7,351 nucleotides of DNA from an uncultured Clostridium sp. (GTDB taxonomy: Bacteria > Bacillota > Clostridia > Lachnospirales > Lachnospiraceae): NCBI GenBank assembly GCA_900541315.1, contig UQJF01000138.1, forward strand, positions 1 through 7,351, in the 5' to 3' direction. The notes beneath the pieces are model-generated. The model saw only the letters and a program-made list of their open reading frames with translations. It was not told the origin of the DNA and did not search any database. Shown one piece after another: positions 6,186 through 7,351 of the stretch. The translations under genes were made by a program, and so were the position numbers. The stretch's first letter is position 1, and each line of letters begins with the position of its first letter.

Positions 6186-7262
6186 ATGAATGAAGCAAGA
6201 GCAAACCGCATTCTGGCTGCCTTAAAAGAACAGGGCGTAGATCAGATGCTCATTACCGATCCAATGTCTATCTGCTACCTTACAGGGATTTCCATGGCTC
6301 CTATTGAGCGTTTTTATGCACTTCTGTTAAAAGCTGACGGACATCATTACTATTTCTTAAACCACCTTTTCAATGTCCCCGGTGATGTAGGTGTTGAAAA
6401 AGTATGGTATTCCGACACAGATCCAGTACCGGAGATCGTTGCCGCCCATCTGGATAAAAATGCCGTTCTCGGCGTAGACAAGGACTTAAAAGCACGCTTC
6501 CTTCTGCCTCTTATGGAAATGAAAGCTGCTGCCGGCTTCGTAAACGGCTCTCTGGCTGTTGATATCACCAGAGGTGTAAAAGATACCGAAGAACAGGAAA
6601 AAATGCGTATCTCCTCTGCTATTAACGACAAAGCCATGGCTAAATTCAAGGATCTGATCCATGAAGGCATATCTGAAAGAGAAGTAGCTGACCAGATGCT
6701 TCAGATCTACCTGGATCTGGGCGCAGATGGCTATTCCTTTGAACCATTAGTTGCCTTTGGCGCAAATGCTGCTGACCCACACCATTCTCCCGACGATACT
6801 GTTGTAAAGCCTGGAGACTGCGTTCTTTTTGACGTAGGCTGCATAAAAGACGGCTACTGCTCTGACATGACCCGTACCTTCTATTTCAAAACTGTAAGCG
6901 ATGCCCACAGAAAAGTATATGAGACCGCCAAAGCAGCTAACGAGACTGCTATCTCAAAGATCCGCCCGGGCGTACCCTTATGCCAGCTTGATGCTGTCGC
7001 CAGAGACCTGATCTCGGCCGAAGGATGGGGACCAAACTTCAATCACCGCCTTGGACATTTTATCGGCCTTTCCGAGCATGAATTCGGTGATGTTTCCTCT
7101 GCAAACACCTGGCAGGCAAAACCAGGAATGATCTTCTCCATCGAACCAGGCATCTACTTAACCGGTGATACCGGCGTCCGCGTAGAGGATCTGGTGCTGG
7201 TAACAGAAAATAGTGTAGAAGTATTAAACCATTATCCCAAGGAACTGCAGATCATCGGATAA
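6186..7262 (+). CDS. M24-family metallopeptidase (Xaa-Pro dipeptidase / aminopeptidase P-like)
   Basis: This predicted cytoplasmic two-metal enzyme would release residues next to proline in short peptides. The 358 residues form a creatinase-type N-terminal domain (about 1-130, with ITDPMSICYLTG at 23-34) and a pita-bread catalytic domain. All five metal ligands of the family are visible: D216 in LFDVG, D227 in CSDMTRT, H291 in GHFIGL, E320 in SIEPGIY and E335 in VRVEDL. The probable catalytic histidines are in DPHHSP (199-200) and SEHE (298). No signal peptide is seen. AAGGAG (6170-6175) lies 10 bases before the ATG. It follows the importer on the same strand but has its own candidate promoter. 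Prolidase, aminopeptidase P and creatinase-like relatives share this fold, so the exact substrate is uncertain; the peptide importer next door favours a peptidase. Confidence 0.9.
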   Translation: MNEARANRILAALKEQGVDQMLITDPMSICYLTGISMAPIERFYALLLKADGHHYYFLNHLFNVPGDVGVEKVWYSDTDPVPEIVAAHLDKNAVLGVDKDLKARFLLPLMEMKAAAGFVNGSLAVDITRGVKDTEEQEKMRISSAINDKAMAKFKDLIHEGISEREVADQMLQIYLDLGADGYSFEPLVAFGANAADPHHSPDDTVVKPGDCVLFDVGCIKDGYCSDMTRTFYFKTVSDAHRKVYETAKAANETAISKIRPGVPLCQLDAVARDLISAEGWGPNFNHRLGHFIGLSEHEFGDVSSANTWQAKPGMIFSIEPGIYLTGDTGVRVEDLVLVTENSVEVLNHYPKELQIIG

Positions 7263-7274
7263 AATTAGGATATT

Positions 7275-7321
7275 GTTGACTAAGGTCCGAAAGCCACCGG
7301 TGCACATGACAGATGCGCATT
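7275..7321 (-). repeat. Right-edge copy of a diverged inverted repeat
   Basis: On the minus strand this reads AATGCG (7321-7316), CATG (7308-7305), CTTTCGGACC (7293-7284) and then TTAGTCAAC, parallel to 6-48 on the plus strand. The region also has AAGCCAC (7291-7297) nearly complementary to GTGGGCTT (7342-7349), and TGCACAT/ATGCGCA (7301-7307/7313-7319) with one mismatch, suggesting a palindromic unit. No terminator with a T-run is seen after the peptidase gene. Two plus-strand frames and one minus-strand frame stay open at the edge, but they are too short to judge. Confidence 0.4.
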
Positions 7322-7351
7322 TGGGAGAAAATCCTTTGTTCGTGGGCTTGC

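Noticed and set aside
6350..6670. Minus-strand 106-codon frame within the peptidase gene
   Set aside because: It is antisense to the M24 coding sequence and resembles no family.
1..7351. CRISPR array, tRNA, rRNA, riboswitch or phage genes
   Set aside because: No regularly spaced direct repeats, tRNA-like cloverleaf or recognisable riboswitch core was seen. The importer and peptidase explain nearly all the sequence, so no new defence or enzyme system is claimed.

Overview
The window reads as chromosomal DNA from a low-to-moderate GC Bacillota, most likely a gut clostridium of the Lachnospiraceae type. This is inferred from strong AGGAGG-type ribosome binding sites, the mix of TTA/CTG leucine and AAA lysine codons, the style of the lipoprotein signal, and the gene layout. 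No rRNA or other marker gene is present, so the assignment rests on general character only.

All six genes lie on the + strand. Positions 272-6035 encode a complete peptide/nickel-family (Opp/Dpp) ABC importer in the order ATPase-ATPase-binding protein-permease-permease: dppD-like 272-1285, dppF-like 1278-2252 (8-base overlap), a lipoprotein substrate-binding protein 2507-4147, dppB-like 4177-5196 and dppC-like 5199-6035. After a 150-base gap comes an M24 metallopeptidase of the Xaa-Pro dipeptidase/aminopeptidase P type (6186-7262). A coherent reading is that the lipoprotein captures short peptides outside the cell, DppBC carry them across the membrane using ATP hydrolysis by DppDF, and the M24 enzyme cleaves proline-containing peptides inside. 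The substrate is inferred from family and neighbour, not shown by the sequence.

Non-coding regions: 1-271 is a leader with one plausible extended -10 promoter (89-117). The 254-base gap 2253-2506 holds a small inverted repeat and then the most striking structure of the window: a 163-base near-complete hairpin (2321-2483, two 80-base arms, 3-base loop) flanked by CTAA on both sides, lying just upstream of the binding-protein ribosome binding site. It is either a MITE-like insertion or a structured mRNA leader. The gap 6036-6185 holds a good promoter candidate (6088-6116) whose -10 box runs into a GC-rich terminator-like hairpin (6113-6153). The two ends of the window (6-48 and 7275-7321) carry diverged inverted copies of one short sequence, suggesting that a repeat lies on both sides of the operon.

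The protein-coding part is ordinary. The items worth a second look are the long hairpin, the promoter/hairpin overlap and the repeat at the edges.
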